Shown here: piece after piece, positions 9,629 to 17,264 of the stretch
How the letters are laid out: each line of letters opens with the position of its first letter
Numbering within the stretch: position 1 is the stretch's first letter
Origin: Streptomyces hygroscopicus subsp. hygroscopicus
GTDB lineage: Bacteria > Actinomycetota > Actinomycetes > Streptomycetales > Streptomycetaceae
NCBI RefSeq assembly: GCF_001553455.1
Contig: NZ_BBOX01000129.1
Coordinates: 1-62,736, forward strand
Length of the DNA: 62,736 nt
Direction: 5' to 3'
Notes under the pieces: generated by a model
Databases searched by the model: none
Told to the model about the DNA's origin: nothing
What the model saw: only the letters and a program-made list of their open reading frames with translations
Position numbers and translations under genes: made by a program

Positions 9629-9757
9629 GGTGCCGCCTGCTTTCCACGGGGACGCGCCGACAGCATCATGCCCCGAGCGTGCCACACGTGGCCCTCGCGG
9701 CGACAGACCGCGCCACCGCCTCCCGGCGGGTGCCCCCGGGACCGGCAACCCGAGCGT

Positions 9758-10441
9758 TCACCGGGGGGTGTTCGGCCGTCCGGTGTCGTCCAGGCCGGTG
9801 ACCCGCATGGTGATGTTCAGCCGCCCGGACCTCAGCCCGGTGGCCGGGTCGCCGGTCCCGGGCAGGATCCTGGGAACGGCGTGGTAGGCGTAGCGGGAGG
9901 GACCCCCGAAGACGAACAGGTCCCCGGAGGCGAGTTCCAGATCGGTGTACGGCCTGGTGCGGGTCTCAGTGTTGCCGAAGCGGAACACGCAGCTGTCACC
10001 GATGGTGAGCGAGACCACCGGGGCGGACGACCTCTCGTCCTTGTCCTGGTGCATGCCGAGTTTCGCCTGGGCGTCGTAGAAGTTGATCAGCGCGGTGTCC
10101 GGGGTGTAATCGGCCGCGGCCGTCTCGTCCGCGTACGCGTCGGCCAGGGCGCGGCGGCCCAACGCGACCATCCAGTCCGGGAATGCGGCGACCCGGGCGC
10201 CGTTCACATCGTCGGCGGTGCGGGTGTACGCGTAGGGCCGCCAGTGCCAGCCGACGCACACCGTCCGTACCGACATCACGCCCCCGCCCGGCAGTTTCGT
10301 GTGCCGGATCGGCACCGGGCCGGTGGCCCAGCCCCGGCAGGCGGTGACCAGCTGCCGCTGCTGTTCGAGGGTGAGCCAGTCCGGCACGTGGACGGCGCCG
10401 GGGGCCACCTCGAGGCGGGGACGGGGGATCAGGGCGTTCAT
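9758..10441 (-). CDS. alkB: AlkB-type alkylated-DNA repair dioxygenase
   Basis: A 227-residue Fe(II)/2-oxoglutarate dioxygenase. The iron ligands are H131-x-D133 (MHQDKDE) and H187 (YHAVPR), and the 2-oxoglutarate/substrate arginines sit in R207-LNITM-R213. The NFYD segment before HxD is typical of bacterial AlkB. It oxidises methyl groups on 1-methyladenine and 3-methylcytosine, which then leave as formaldehyde. Start 10441 (MNALIPRP) is 29 bp downstream of the preceding oxygenase gene, so the two are cotranscribed with ogt. No Ada regulator is visible nearby. Confidence 0.93.
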   Translation of the reverse strand: MNALIPRPRLEVAPGAVHVPDWLTLEQQRQLVTACRGWATGPVPIRHTKLPGGGVMSVRTVCVGWHWRPYAYTRTADDVNGARVAAFPDWMVALGRRALADAYADETAAADYTPDTALINFYDAQAKLGMHQDKDERSSAPVVSLTIGDSCVFRFGNTETRTRPYTDLELASGDLFVFGGPSRYAYHAVPRILPGTGDPATGLRSGRLNITMRVTGLDDTGRPNTPR

Positions 10442-10470
10442 ACCGGGCTCTCCACGGGCGGGGGACGGTG

Positions 10471-11199
10471 TCAGGAGGCGTCGTGGAAGACCAGGCCCAG
10501 CGCGTGGCGGCGCCCGGAGCGGACGGTGCTGACACCGTGCCGCGTCGCACCGGCCGACCAGCCGCGCTTGGTGGCCACCGGACGGTCCCGGGTGGTGAAG
10601 ATCAGCCCGTGGCCCTGCCGGAGGACGGTCGTGGTGCCCCGGGACTGCGCCCGGGGCCGCTGCTCGACCAGCAGGAACTCGCCGCCGGTGTAGTCCGTGC
10701 CGTACGCGTCGAGACCGATCACCACCTGGAGCGGAAAGACCAGGTCGCCGAAGACGTCCCGGTGCAGGGCGTTCCAGTCGCCGGGGCCGTAGCGCAGCAG
10801 GATCTGCGCGGACCGGTCCTGTCCGGCCGCATGGCACCTGGCCAGCCACTCCTCCAGGCTGTCCGGCCAGGGCGCCGGGCGGCCGAGCCGCGCCGCCCAG
10901 TCCCGGGCGATGGGCAGCAGCCGCGGGTAGAGCGCGGCGCGCAACTCGGCGACCGGTTCGGGCAGGTCATGGCCGAAGTAGCGGTACTGCCCGGAGCCGA
11001 AGCGGTGGCGGGCCATGTCGATCGTGCTCCGGAACAGCTCGTCCCGGTCGTAGAGCCCGGCGACGCGGGCGCACTGGTCGGCGGTCAGCAGCCGCGGGGT
11101 GAGCGCGCACCCGTAGGTGTCCAGCTCCTCGGCCAGCCGTGTCCAGTCGGCCGCGGCCACCCGCTGGTGCGGCCGTGCGGTGTCGGTCGTGGTGCTCAT
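10471..11199 (-). CDS. 2OG-Fe(II) oxygenase of the PF09859 (DNA-repair-associated) family
   Basis: A 242-residue protein starting MSTTTDT at 11199. The segment GPGDWNALHRDVFGD holds the H-x-D iron pair, TGGEFLLVEQ follows, and the distal His lies near the end (ATRHGVST). This family is commonly found between ogt/ada and alkB genes in actinobacteria and is presumed to act on oxidative or alkyl DNA damage, but its substrate is not established to my knowledge. Here it sits between ogt (52-bp gap) and alkB (29-bp gap), which supports the repair role. Confidence 0.82.
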   Translation of the reverse strand: MSTTTDTARPHQRVAAADWTRLAEELDTYGCALTPRLLTADQCARVAGLYDRDELFRSTIDMARHRFGSGQYRYFGHDLPEPVAELRAALYPRLLPIARDWAARLGRPAPWPDSLEEWLARCHAAGQDRSAQILLRYGPGDWNALHRDVFGDLVFPLQVVIGLDAYGTDYTGGEFLLVEQRPRAQSRGTTTVLRQGHGLIFTTRDRPVATKRGWSAGATRHGVSTVRSGRRHALGLVFHDAS

Positions 11200-11251
11200 C
11201 GGTGTTCTTTCGGATCCGGGGGAGGGCGGGGACCGGGGGCGGGGCCCGCGC

Positions 11252-11758
11252 TCAGGCGGCCCGGAGGGCGCCTTCGTGGACGAGGAGCCGCTCCTTGCGT
11301 TCCAGCCCGCCCGCATAGCCGGTCAGCGCGCCACTGGCGCCGATGACACGGTGGCAGGGCCGTACGACCAGCAGCGGATTGCGGCCGATCGCGGTGCCGA
11401 CCGAGCGCACCGCGGTGCGCGGCGCGCCGATCTGCCGGGCGATGTCGCCGTAGCTGACGGTGGTGCCGTACGGAATGGTCTCCAGCGCCTTCCAGACCCT
11501 GCGCTGGAAGTCCGTACCGCCCTCGACGCACTCGATGTGGAAGCGGGTGCGCGCACCGTCGAAATAGGCGCGCAGCTGGGAGACGATCTCGCTGAACGCC
11601 CCGGCGTCCTCGCGCCAGCCGTCCTGGACGACCGCCCCGCCCTTCTGGCCGGGCACGGACAGGGAGGTGAGCGCGGTGCCTCCGGGCGCGGTGGCGGACC
11701 TCTCGCCCACCAGCAGCAGCTCGCCGAGCGGGCTGTCGATCGTCGTGTGGACCGTCAT
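11252..11758 (-). CDS. ogt: Methylated-DNA--protein-cysteine methyltransferase
   Basis: A 168-residue suicide repair protein. The acceptor motif RPCHRVIG places the reactive Cys at residue 135; the helix-turn-helix VSYGDIARQIG that flips the damaged base precedes it. It removes methyl groups from O6-methylguanine and O4-methylthymine by transferring them to its own cysteine. Start 11758 is supported by a GAGAGGGA site. It is the first gene of ogt-oxygenase-alkB, all on the minus strand, an adaptive-response-like unit lacking the usual Ada sensor. Confidence 0.94.
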   Translation of the reverse strand: MTVHTTIDSPLGELLLVGERSATAPGGTALTSLSVPGQKGGAVVQDGWREDAGAFSEIVSQLRAYFDGARTRFHIECVEGGTDFQRRVWKALETIPYGTTVSYGDIARQIGAPRTAVRSVGTAIGRNPLLVVRPCHRVIGASGALTGYAGGLERKERLLVHEGALRAA

Positions 11759-12101
11759 GGCCGTGGTCCCTCTCTTCTCGCCGTTCTGTGGTGCACGGCT
11801 CCCAGCATGCGTCCTCCGCACCCGGAAAGCTGGCGGGATTCGGACATGGTGTTTCCGCGGCCGGGAGCGGGACCGGCCCGGCGCAGCGTACCCGCGGCCG
11901 CCGCAGGGCGGAGCACCGGCGCCCGGCGCCGTACAGGAGATCAGCGCGGGCCGGACGAGGACCAGGGACCAGGGACCGGGGACCGGGGACCGGGGACCGG
12001 GGTCCACACGGCGGGTCACCGCACCGGCGCCGCCTCCGCCTGGTACGCCGATTCCGGCCTGGCCACCGCGGTCGGTCCGGCCACCGGCTGAAGCACCGCG
12101 G
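11759..12101. other. Intergenic region upstream of ogt
   Basis: 343 bp between the flavoprotein reductase stop and the ogt start, presumably holding the ogt promoter. No convincing gene. The main feature is a 7-bp tandem repeat at 11959-12005. Confidence 0.6.
11959..12005. repeat. 7-bp tandem repeat GGACCRG
   Basis: Two copies of GGACCAG are followed by four of GGACCGG and a partial GGTCC. All are in register, about 200 bp upstream of ogt. Confidence 0.9.
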
Positions 12102-13154
12102 TCACAGACCGTGGCGGCGGTCGCCCAGCACCGCCTCGCAGACCTGCGACTCCGATGCGGCGGAGAACGGGGCGGCGCCGCGCGTCCGGGCGGCGACGGC
12201 CTCGCGGGTCTCCTCGGCGATCAGATCGGCGTTGATCTGGGCGCCCGCGTTCGCGCCCGCCGCCGCGGCGCTGCCGACCTGGGCGGTCAGATCGGTGACA
12301 TTGCCCGCGACCCACACCCCGGGCACGTCGGTACGGCCGGTCGCGTCGGACGGGAGGTGCTCACCGGCGCCACTGGGGTGCTCCACCGGCCGCAGCCCGA
12401 GCCCCTCCGCGAAGCCGATGCGCGCCACCATCCGCGGCGCGACGGCCAGTGCCTCCCGTTTCACCACGGTGCCGTCGTTCAGCCGCACACCGGCCAGCCG
12501 GTCGTCGACGATCTCCAGGGACGCCACCTCGCCGTCCACCACGCGGATACCACGGGCGGCCAGCTGCTCCGCCTCCTCGCCGGAGGGCGACGGCATGGTG
12601 TGGCAGAAGAGCGTGACATCGTCGCTCCACTGACGGAACAACAGCGCCTGGTGCACCGACAGCGGCCCGCTCGCCAGCACGCCGATGGCCTGGTCACGGA
12701 CCTCCCAGCCGTGGCAGTACGGACAGTGCAGTACGTCCCGGCCCCACCGGGACCGCAGCCCCGGGATCTCCGGCAGCTCGTCGACCAGACCGGTGGCCAG
12801 CAGCAGGCGGCGGGCGCGGACGGTGCGGCCGTCGGCCAGGGCCACCCGGAACCCGGCCTCCTCCCGGGTCACCGCGCCGATTTCGCCGGACACCACCTGA
12901 CCGCCGTAGCCGCGGACCTCGGCCCGGCCCCGCTCCACCAGCTCGGCCGGCGGCATCCCGTCCCGGGCCAGCAGCCCGTGCACCCCGGAAGCCGGGGCGT
13001 TGCGCGGGGCGCCCGCGTCGATCACCACCACCGACCGCCGGGCGCGGGCCAGCATCAGCGCCCCGCTCAGCCCCGCGGCGCCACCGCCGGCCACCACCAC
13101 GTCGTAGTCGCTCTTCAGCTCATCGGTCACGTCGACCACCTCCACGGCAACCAT
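12102..13154 (-). CDS. Thioredoxin-reductase-like FAD/NAD(P) oxidoreductase
   Basis: A 350-residue flavoprotein with FAD motif GGGAAG (residues 23-28), the redox-active pair CPYC at residues 144-147 and an FAD-closing segment GVWVAGNVTDL. The layout matches low-molecular-weight thioredoxin reductases and the related dithiol oxidases of natural-product clusters (HlmI, GliT type), in which the same cysteine pair makes disulfides. No thioredoxin gene is adjacent, so the partner is unknown. Start 13154 (MVAVEVVDV) is chosen because the upstream extension is encoded by the tandem repeats. It may be an independent housekeeping-type gene beside the AHBA block. Confidence 0.83.
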   Translation of the reverse strand: MVAVEVVDVTDELKSDYDVVVAGGGAAGLSGALMLARARRSVVVIDAGAPRNAPASGVHGLLARDGMPPAELVERGRAEVRGYGGQVVSGEIGAVTREEAGFRVALADGRTVRARRLLLATGLVDELPEIPGLRSRWGRDVLHCPYCHGWEVRDQAIGVLASGPLSVHQALLFRQWSDDVTLFCHTMPSPSGEEAEQLAARGIRVVDGEVASLEIVDDRLAGVRLNDGTVVKREALAVAPRMVARIGFAEGLGLRPVEHPSGAGEHLPSDATGRTDVPGVWVAGNVTDLTAQVGSAAAAGANAGAQINADLIAEETREAVAARTRGAAPFSAASESQVCEAVLGDRRHGL

Positions 13155-13205
13155 GCGAGCCCGCTGGGCGAGGGGGCAAAAATTGTTGCCGGAATGGCAA
13201 AGGGC

Positions 13206-13384
13206 CCGGGCTCGCCGATACCGGGCCGGGCCTGCCGGTACTGGACCGGGCCCGTCGGTAACGGGACCAGGCGCGCCGGTGACGGACCGGGTCCGGTACC
13301 GGGCCGGGCTCGCCGACAGCGGACCGAACCCGCTGGTAACGGGACCGGGCCCGCCGAGACGGGACCGGCCCACCGGCCGCGCGT
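13206..13384. repeat. About nine tandem copies of a 20-21 bp GC-rich unit
   Basis: Units start near 13206, 13226, 13246, 13267, 13287, 13304, 13324, 13345 and 13365. Each begins CCGGG (or a one-base variant), has a GCCGG-like centre and ends near ACGGGA. One unit is 17 bp, the others 20-21. The array fills the gap between the HAD phosphatase stop and the reductase start on the minus strand. Confidence 0.85.
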
Positions 13385-13433
13385 AGCGGCCGGCCCACGC
13401 GCCTCACCACCGGGCGAACCCCGGCTGACGCGG

Positions 13434-14144
13434 CTAGGGGACCGTCACCGCCTGGCACAGCGACAGCAGTTCGGCCGGTTTGCGCAGGATCACATCGGGC
13501 TCCGCCGCGAGCAGTGTCTCCTCGTCCGTCTCACCCCACATCGCGGCCACGGCGGTGATCCCGGCCCCCCGCGCGCTGGCCAGGTCGGTGACCGCGTCGC
13601 CGACCATCACCGTCCGGTCGGGGTCCGCGTCCATCACGTCCATCGCCTTCAGCACGATGTCCGGCGCGGGCTTGGGCCGGGCCACCTCGTCCGAGCCGAG
13701 GACCACCTCGAACTGCCCGCGGATGCCGAGTGTGTCGAGCAGCGAACGCGCCCGTGGCCCGCTCTTCCCGGTGGCCACGGCGAGCCGCACCCCGCGGTGG
13801 CGCAGCTCCGACAGCAGCTCGGGGACACCGTCGAACATCTCCACCAGATGGGCGAGCCGGTAGCTCTCGCGGACGAACGGGGCCTCCATCTCCAGCGGCA
13901 GCCCCATGATCCGCATGATGTCGGGGAAGTAGCGGCCCAGATGCCGGTTGTACTCCTCGAAGGGCGGTTCACCCTCACCGACGACCTCGGCGTAGGCGCG
14001 GGTGAACGCCTCGCGCATCACCGCGAAACTGTTGACGAGCACACCGTCGAGGTCGAAGACCACCGAGGTGACCGGGGCGGCGCCGGCTCCGGAGAGCGGG
14101 TCGCCGTAACTGATCGGATGGCTGTTCAGCGGATGGCTGTTCAT
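13434..14144 (-). CDS. HAD-family phosphatase of AHBA biosynthesis (RifM type)
   Basis: A 236-residue HAD hydrolase with motif I DLDGVLVNS, motif II ATGKS, the Lys of motif III (RPKPAPD) and motif IV GDAVTD. In AHBA clusters such a phosphatase works with the RifL oxidoreductase and AHBA synthase to make kanosamine or its precursor. Here it is last in a minus-strand group with exactly those two genes, 115 bp after the oxidoreductase stop. The first residues repeat (NSHPLNSHP), encoded by a small direct repeat, so the true start may be a few codons later. Confidence 0.82.
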   Translation of the reverse strand: MNSHPLNSHPISYGDPLSGAGAAPVTSVVFDLDGVLVNSFAVMREAFTRAYAEVVGEGEPPFEEYNRHLGRYFPDIMRIMGLPLEMEAPFVRESYRLAHLVEMFDGVPELLSELRHRGVRLAVATGKSGPRARSLLDTLGIRGQFEVVLGSDEVARPKPAPDIVLKAMDVMDADPDRTVMVGDAVTDLASARGAGITAVAAMWGETDEETLLAAEPDVILRKPAELLSLCQAVTVP

Positions 14145-14259
14145 GGGGCACTCCCGTAGTGCGGGCCGGTACGGCGGACCGCCGGCCCGAGTCTCGGGGG
14201 CGGTCCGGGGAAGCGGACGGAAGACGGCGGAGCCGGTGGGGCGGCAGCGGCCGGCGCGG

Positions 14260-15384
14260 TCACACCGGCGCCGACTCCCGGGGCCCCTGGGCCTCCTGGG
14301 GGGTCCGGGCCGAGGTGTAGACCCGTTCGATGGCGCCGATGGTCCGGCGCACCTCCTCGATCACCCGGCCCTGACCGGCCGGGTCGCGCAGCAGCGCGGG
14401 AAGCGCGTCCAGCTGCCGGTCGTACTCGGTGCCGACCGGTTCGGTGGGCACGGCCACCGGGCGGGTCCTGCCGTCCACGGTGCGGGTCAGAGTGGACTTC
14501 TCGAGGCGGTTCGGGCTGAATCCGAAGGTGCAGCGCAGGGTCGCGCTGCCCGCGCTGCCGTCGATCGTGATCCGGGTGGTGTCCAGCGCCTCGTGCGAGG
14601 CCCAGCTCGCGTGCAGTACCACGGAGCGGCCGTCGTCGGTGACGAGGAAACCGCGTGCGGTGTCCTCGACATCGGTGCCGCCCGAGGGCGCGGCGCCGCC
14701 CTCGCCGCGCCACGCGGCCCCGGAGGACCGCTGGGCGATGAAGTCGGCGGACACGGTGCCGATGGCGTGCCGGAACGTGGCGGTGGGCAGCAGCGGGACG
14801 GCGATGTCGAACAGGTGCCAGCCCAGGTCGACCAGCGCACCGCCGCCCGCGAGCGACCGCTGGGTGAACCAGCCGCCCCGGTCGGGTACGCCGCGCGCCC
14901 GCACCCAGGCGAGTTCGACATGGCGGATGTGGCCCAGCCGGGCGGCGATCCGGTACAGCCCGCGCACATCGGCGCGATAGCGCGCCGCGCTGCCCGCCAG
15001 CAGTACCGCGCCACCGGAGCGCTCCGCGGCGGCCAGCCGCTCGGCCTCCTCGGAGGTCAGGCACACCGGCTTCTCCAGGAACACCGCAATGCCCTTGGCC
15101 AGCAGCTCGGTGGCGACCGCGCAGTGCAGATGGTTGGGCACCGCGACCACCGCCAGGTCCACCTCGGCCGGGTCGAGGTCGTGGACCGCCGCCAGCACCG
15201 GCAGCCGGTCCGCGCCCTCGGTCCCGGCGACGGCCGCGCGGCCGCGCTCATCGGGATCGACCGCGGCGGTCACGGTGAAGGCGGGGTTGCGGAGGAGCCG
15301 GGGCAGCCAGATCGAGCGGGCGGCCCACCCCAGGCCCACCACGGCGGTCCGGACCGGCGCCGCGCCGACGGACGGGGCGCTCAT
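14260..15384 (-). CDS. Gfo/Idh/MocA oxidoreductase of AHBA biosynthesis (RifL type)
   Basis: A 374-residue NAD(P)-dependent oxidoreductase: Rossmann motif GLGWAAR, the family EKPV strand (FLEKPVCL) and the GGGALVDLGWH helix carrying active-site residues. RifL-type enzymes are thought to oxidise C3 of UDP-glucose so that AHBA synthase can aminate it on the way to kanosamine. Its ATG overlaps the AHBA synthase stop (ATGA, 15381-15384), which shows translational coupling. Assignment rests on family plus context; alone it could be any sugar dehydrogenase. Confidence 0.84.
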   Translation of the reverse strand: MSAPSVGAAPVRTAVVGLGWAARSIWLPRLLRNPAFTVTAAVDPDERGRAAVAGTEGADRLPVLAAVHDLDPAEVDLAVVAVPNHLHCAVATELLAKGIAVFLEKPVCLTSEEAERLAAAERSGGAVLLAGSAARYRADVRGLYRIAARLGHIRHVELAWVRARGVPDRGGWFTQRSLAGGGALVDLGWHLFDIAVPLLPTATFRHAIGTVSADFIAQRSSGAAWRGEGGAAPSGGTDVEDTARGFLVTDDGRSVVLHASWASHEALDTTRITIDGSAGSATLRCTFGFSPNRLEKSTLTRTVDGRTRPVAVPTEPVGTEYDRQLDALPALLRDPAGQGRVIEEVRRTIGAIERVYTSARTPQEAQGPRESAPV

Positions 15385-16547
15385 GCGCCCGCGAGCACGT
15401 CGGCGACCACGGCGGCCACGTCGTGCATCTGCTCCTCGCTGCCCAGCAGCGTCCGGTGGTGCAGCCAGATGCAGTCGCGGGTGAGCGCCTCGGAGTGCGG
15501 GCAGCGGCGGGCCAGCTCGTCCACCGTCAGATCCGGCGCCGCCACCTCCCAGAAGGCGTCCGTACGGTAGACCGCGCGGAAGGCGACGAACGCGGGCACG
15601 CCCCGCTCGACGAGGACGTCGACGACCTTCGCACGCCGCTCCTCGGTGATGCCCGGCACCCGGAACATCGCCATGTAGTGCGGATTGCGGTCACCGCGGT
15701 CGTCGCGCGACTGCGGCACCACACCGGGGATCTCGGCGAGCAGCCGGCTCAGCACCGGCCAGCGCTGTTCACGCGTAGTGATCTGGTCCTCCAGCCGGGC
15801 GAGCTGGGCGCGCAGCACCGCGGCGGAGAACTCGTTCAGCCGGAAGTTGGAGCCCGAGGTGCGGTGGAAGTAGCCGCGGTCGGTGCGCGGACGTCCACAG
15901 CTGTGCCGGACGAAGCCCTTCGCGTACATCCCGGCGTCGGGGAAGAGCACGGCGCCGCCCTCACCGGCGGTCATCAGCTTCCCGTTCTGGAAGCTGAACG
16001 CCGCGACCGAGCCCAGCTCACCGACCTTCTTGCCGCGCCACCGTGCACCGTGCGCATGGGCCGCGTCCTGGACCAGCGGCACCCCGGAGTCGGCGGAGAG
16101 CTTGCCCAGCGCGTCCATGTCGCACATCTGGCCCGCCATGTGCACCGGCATGATCGCCCGGGTCCGCGGGCCGATGGCGGCCTCGACCGCCGACGGATCG
16201 ATGCAGTAGGTGTCCGGGTCCACGTCCACCGGAACGGCCACCGCGCCCAGCCGCTGCGCGGCCTGCGAGGACGAGATGAAGGTGAACGCGGGAACGATCA
16301 CCTCGGATCCGGCGCCCACGCCGAGCACCTCGAGGGCCAGTTCCAGCGCATGCGTCCCATTGGTGACCGCCAGCGCGTGCTCGCTTCCATGGGCCGCGGC
16401 GAATTCCGCCTCGAAGGCGTCCACCTCGCCGCCCCCGATGCGCCACCACTGCCCCTGCTCCAGGGCCCGGATCAGGCCCTCGCGCTCCTCGTCGCCGTAC
16501 GTCGGCCATGCGGGCAGCTCGGATCCAAGTCGCACACCATTGCTCAT
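15381..16547 (-). CDS. 3-amino-5-hydroxybenzoic acid (AHBA) synthase (RifK type)
   Basis: A 388-residue PLP-dependent DegT-fold enzyme. Segments typical of AHBA synthases are present almost intact: RALEQGQWWR, VPAFTFISSSQAAQRLGAV, MPVHMAG, QDAAHAHGARW and FSFQNGKLMTAGEGGA, with the PLP lysine at residue 190. These distinguish it from ordinary sugar aminotransferases. The enzyme aromatises 5-deoxy-5-aminodehydroshikimate to AHBA and, with RifL, is also proposed to aminate UDP-3-ketoglucose. AHBA is the starter of ansamycins and the core of mitomycins. It is first in the minus-strand group and faces the rifJ-like gene across 227 bp. Confidence 0.92.
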   Translation of the reverse strand: MSNGVRLGSELPAWPTYGDEEREGLIRALEQGQWWRIGGGEVDAFEAEFAAAHGSEHALAVTNGTHALELALEVLGVGAGSEVIVPAFTFISSSQAAQRLGAVAVPVDVDPDTYCIDPSAVEAAIGPRTRAIMPVHMAGQMCDMDALGKLSADSGVPLVQDAAHAHGARWRGKKVGELGSVAAFSFQNGKLMTAGEGGAVLFPDAGMYAKGFVRHSCGRPRTDRGYFHRTSGSNFRLNEFSAAVLRAQLARLEDQITTREQRWPVLSRLLAEIPGVVPQSRDDRGDRNPHYMAMFRVPGITEERRAKVVDVLVERGVPAFVAFRAVYRTDAFWEVAAPDLTVDELARRCPHSEALTRDCIWLHHRTLLGSEEQMHDVAAVVADVLAGA

Positions 16548-16774
16548 GATTTCCCTACTCCCTTTACGCGTTATTGGAGGCAGGTCCGCAGCGGACGCAA
16601 TAGCACGCTAACCGGCCGACGGAGAAACGTCATTCCCCCTCAGCGCCCCCCTATATCCCCCTTAAAATCATGGCCGACCATGTCCTCATGCCGTCCGGAT
16701 GGGTGCCGTGCTATACATGGCACTTCCGTGATGAGTCGCTGTAATTCAGCCGAACCCGCCTGGTGAGGTGCGCT
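16548..16774. promoter_or_regulatory. Divergent promoter region of the AHBA genes
   Basis: 227 bp between AHBA synthase (minus) and the dehydratase (plus), locally AT-richer (TATATCCCCCTTAAAATC near 16655). It holds a perfect inverted repeat GTCCGC-A-GCGGAC at 16584-16596 and GTGCC...GGCAC with an 11-bp spacer at 16703-16723. These are candidate operators; no clear -35/-10 pair could be fixed. Confidence 0.55.
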
Positions 16775-17209
16775 TTGAGCAGGCTGTTGTTGGTGAACGG
16801 ACCGAATCTCGGCATACTCGGGCAGCGACAGCCCGAGATCTACGGAACAGATACGCTGCGGGACATCGAGCGCTGGGTCGGAGAAGAGGTCGCGGAGCGC
16901 GGCTGGAAAGTGGATTCCTACCAGTTCGATGGCGAAGCGGAGATCATCCGCACCATTCAGGGGAACTACGACACGGTCGGCGCCATCATCAATCCGGCCG
17001 CGCTCATGATGGCCGGATGGGGACTTCGGGACGCACTGGCCAACTATCCGCGGCCATGGATAGAAGTACATCTGTCGAATGTCTGGGCCCGCGAGCAGTT
17101 CCGGCACGAGTCGGTGACGGGCCCACTGGCCGCGGGCGTCATCTTCGGGCTCGGGGCACTGGGATACCGGCTCGCCGCGCGGGCCCTGCTCGAGAAGGTG
17201 CCGGACTGA
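16775..17209 (+). CDS. Type II dehydroquinase-like aminodehydroquinate dehydratase (RifJ type)
   Basis: A 144-residue type II dehydroquinase fold. I chose TTG 16775 (MSRLLLVNGPNL), which matches the usual family N terminus and follows GGTGAGGT; GTG at 16763 is the alternative. Arg18 and Tyr23 of GQRQPEIYG, Asn73, and the catalytic His99 of EVHLSN are kept. The usual His of NPxAxTH is Met79 here. In AHBA pathways this enzyme dehydrates 5-deoxy-5-amino-3-dehydroquinate. A housekeeping shikimate dehydroquinase is less likely given the gene neighbours and the lost His. Confidence 0.82.
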   Translation: MSRLLLVNGPNLGILGQRQPEIYGTDTLRDIERWVGEEVAERGWKVDSYQFDGEAEIIRTIQGNYDTVGAIINPAALMMAGWGLRDALANYPRPWIEVHLSNVWAREQFRHESVTGPLAAGVIFGLGALGYRLAARALLEKVPD

Positions 17210-17264
17210 GCCCCCGCACCGCCGTCACCACACACCGCGAAGGCCGACGAGCCGGGAGACGACC

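Noticed and set aside
15381..16547. Ordinary DegT sugar aminotransferase
   Set aside because: The RALEQGQWWR and FSFQNGKLMTAGEGG segments and the RifL/M/J/N-type neighbours fit AHBA synthase better.
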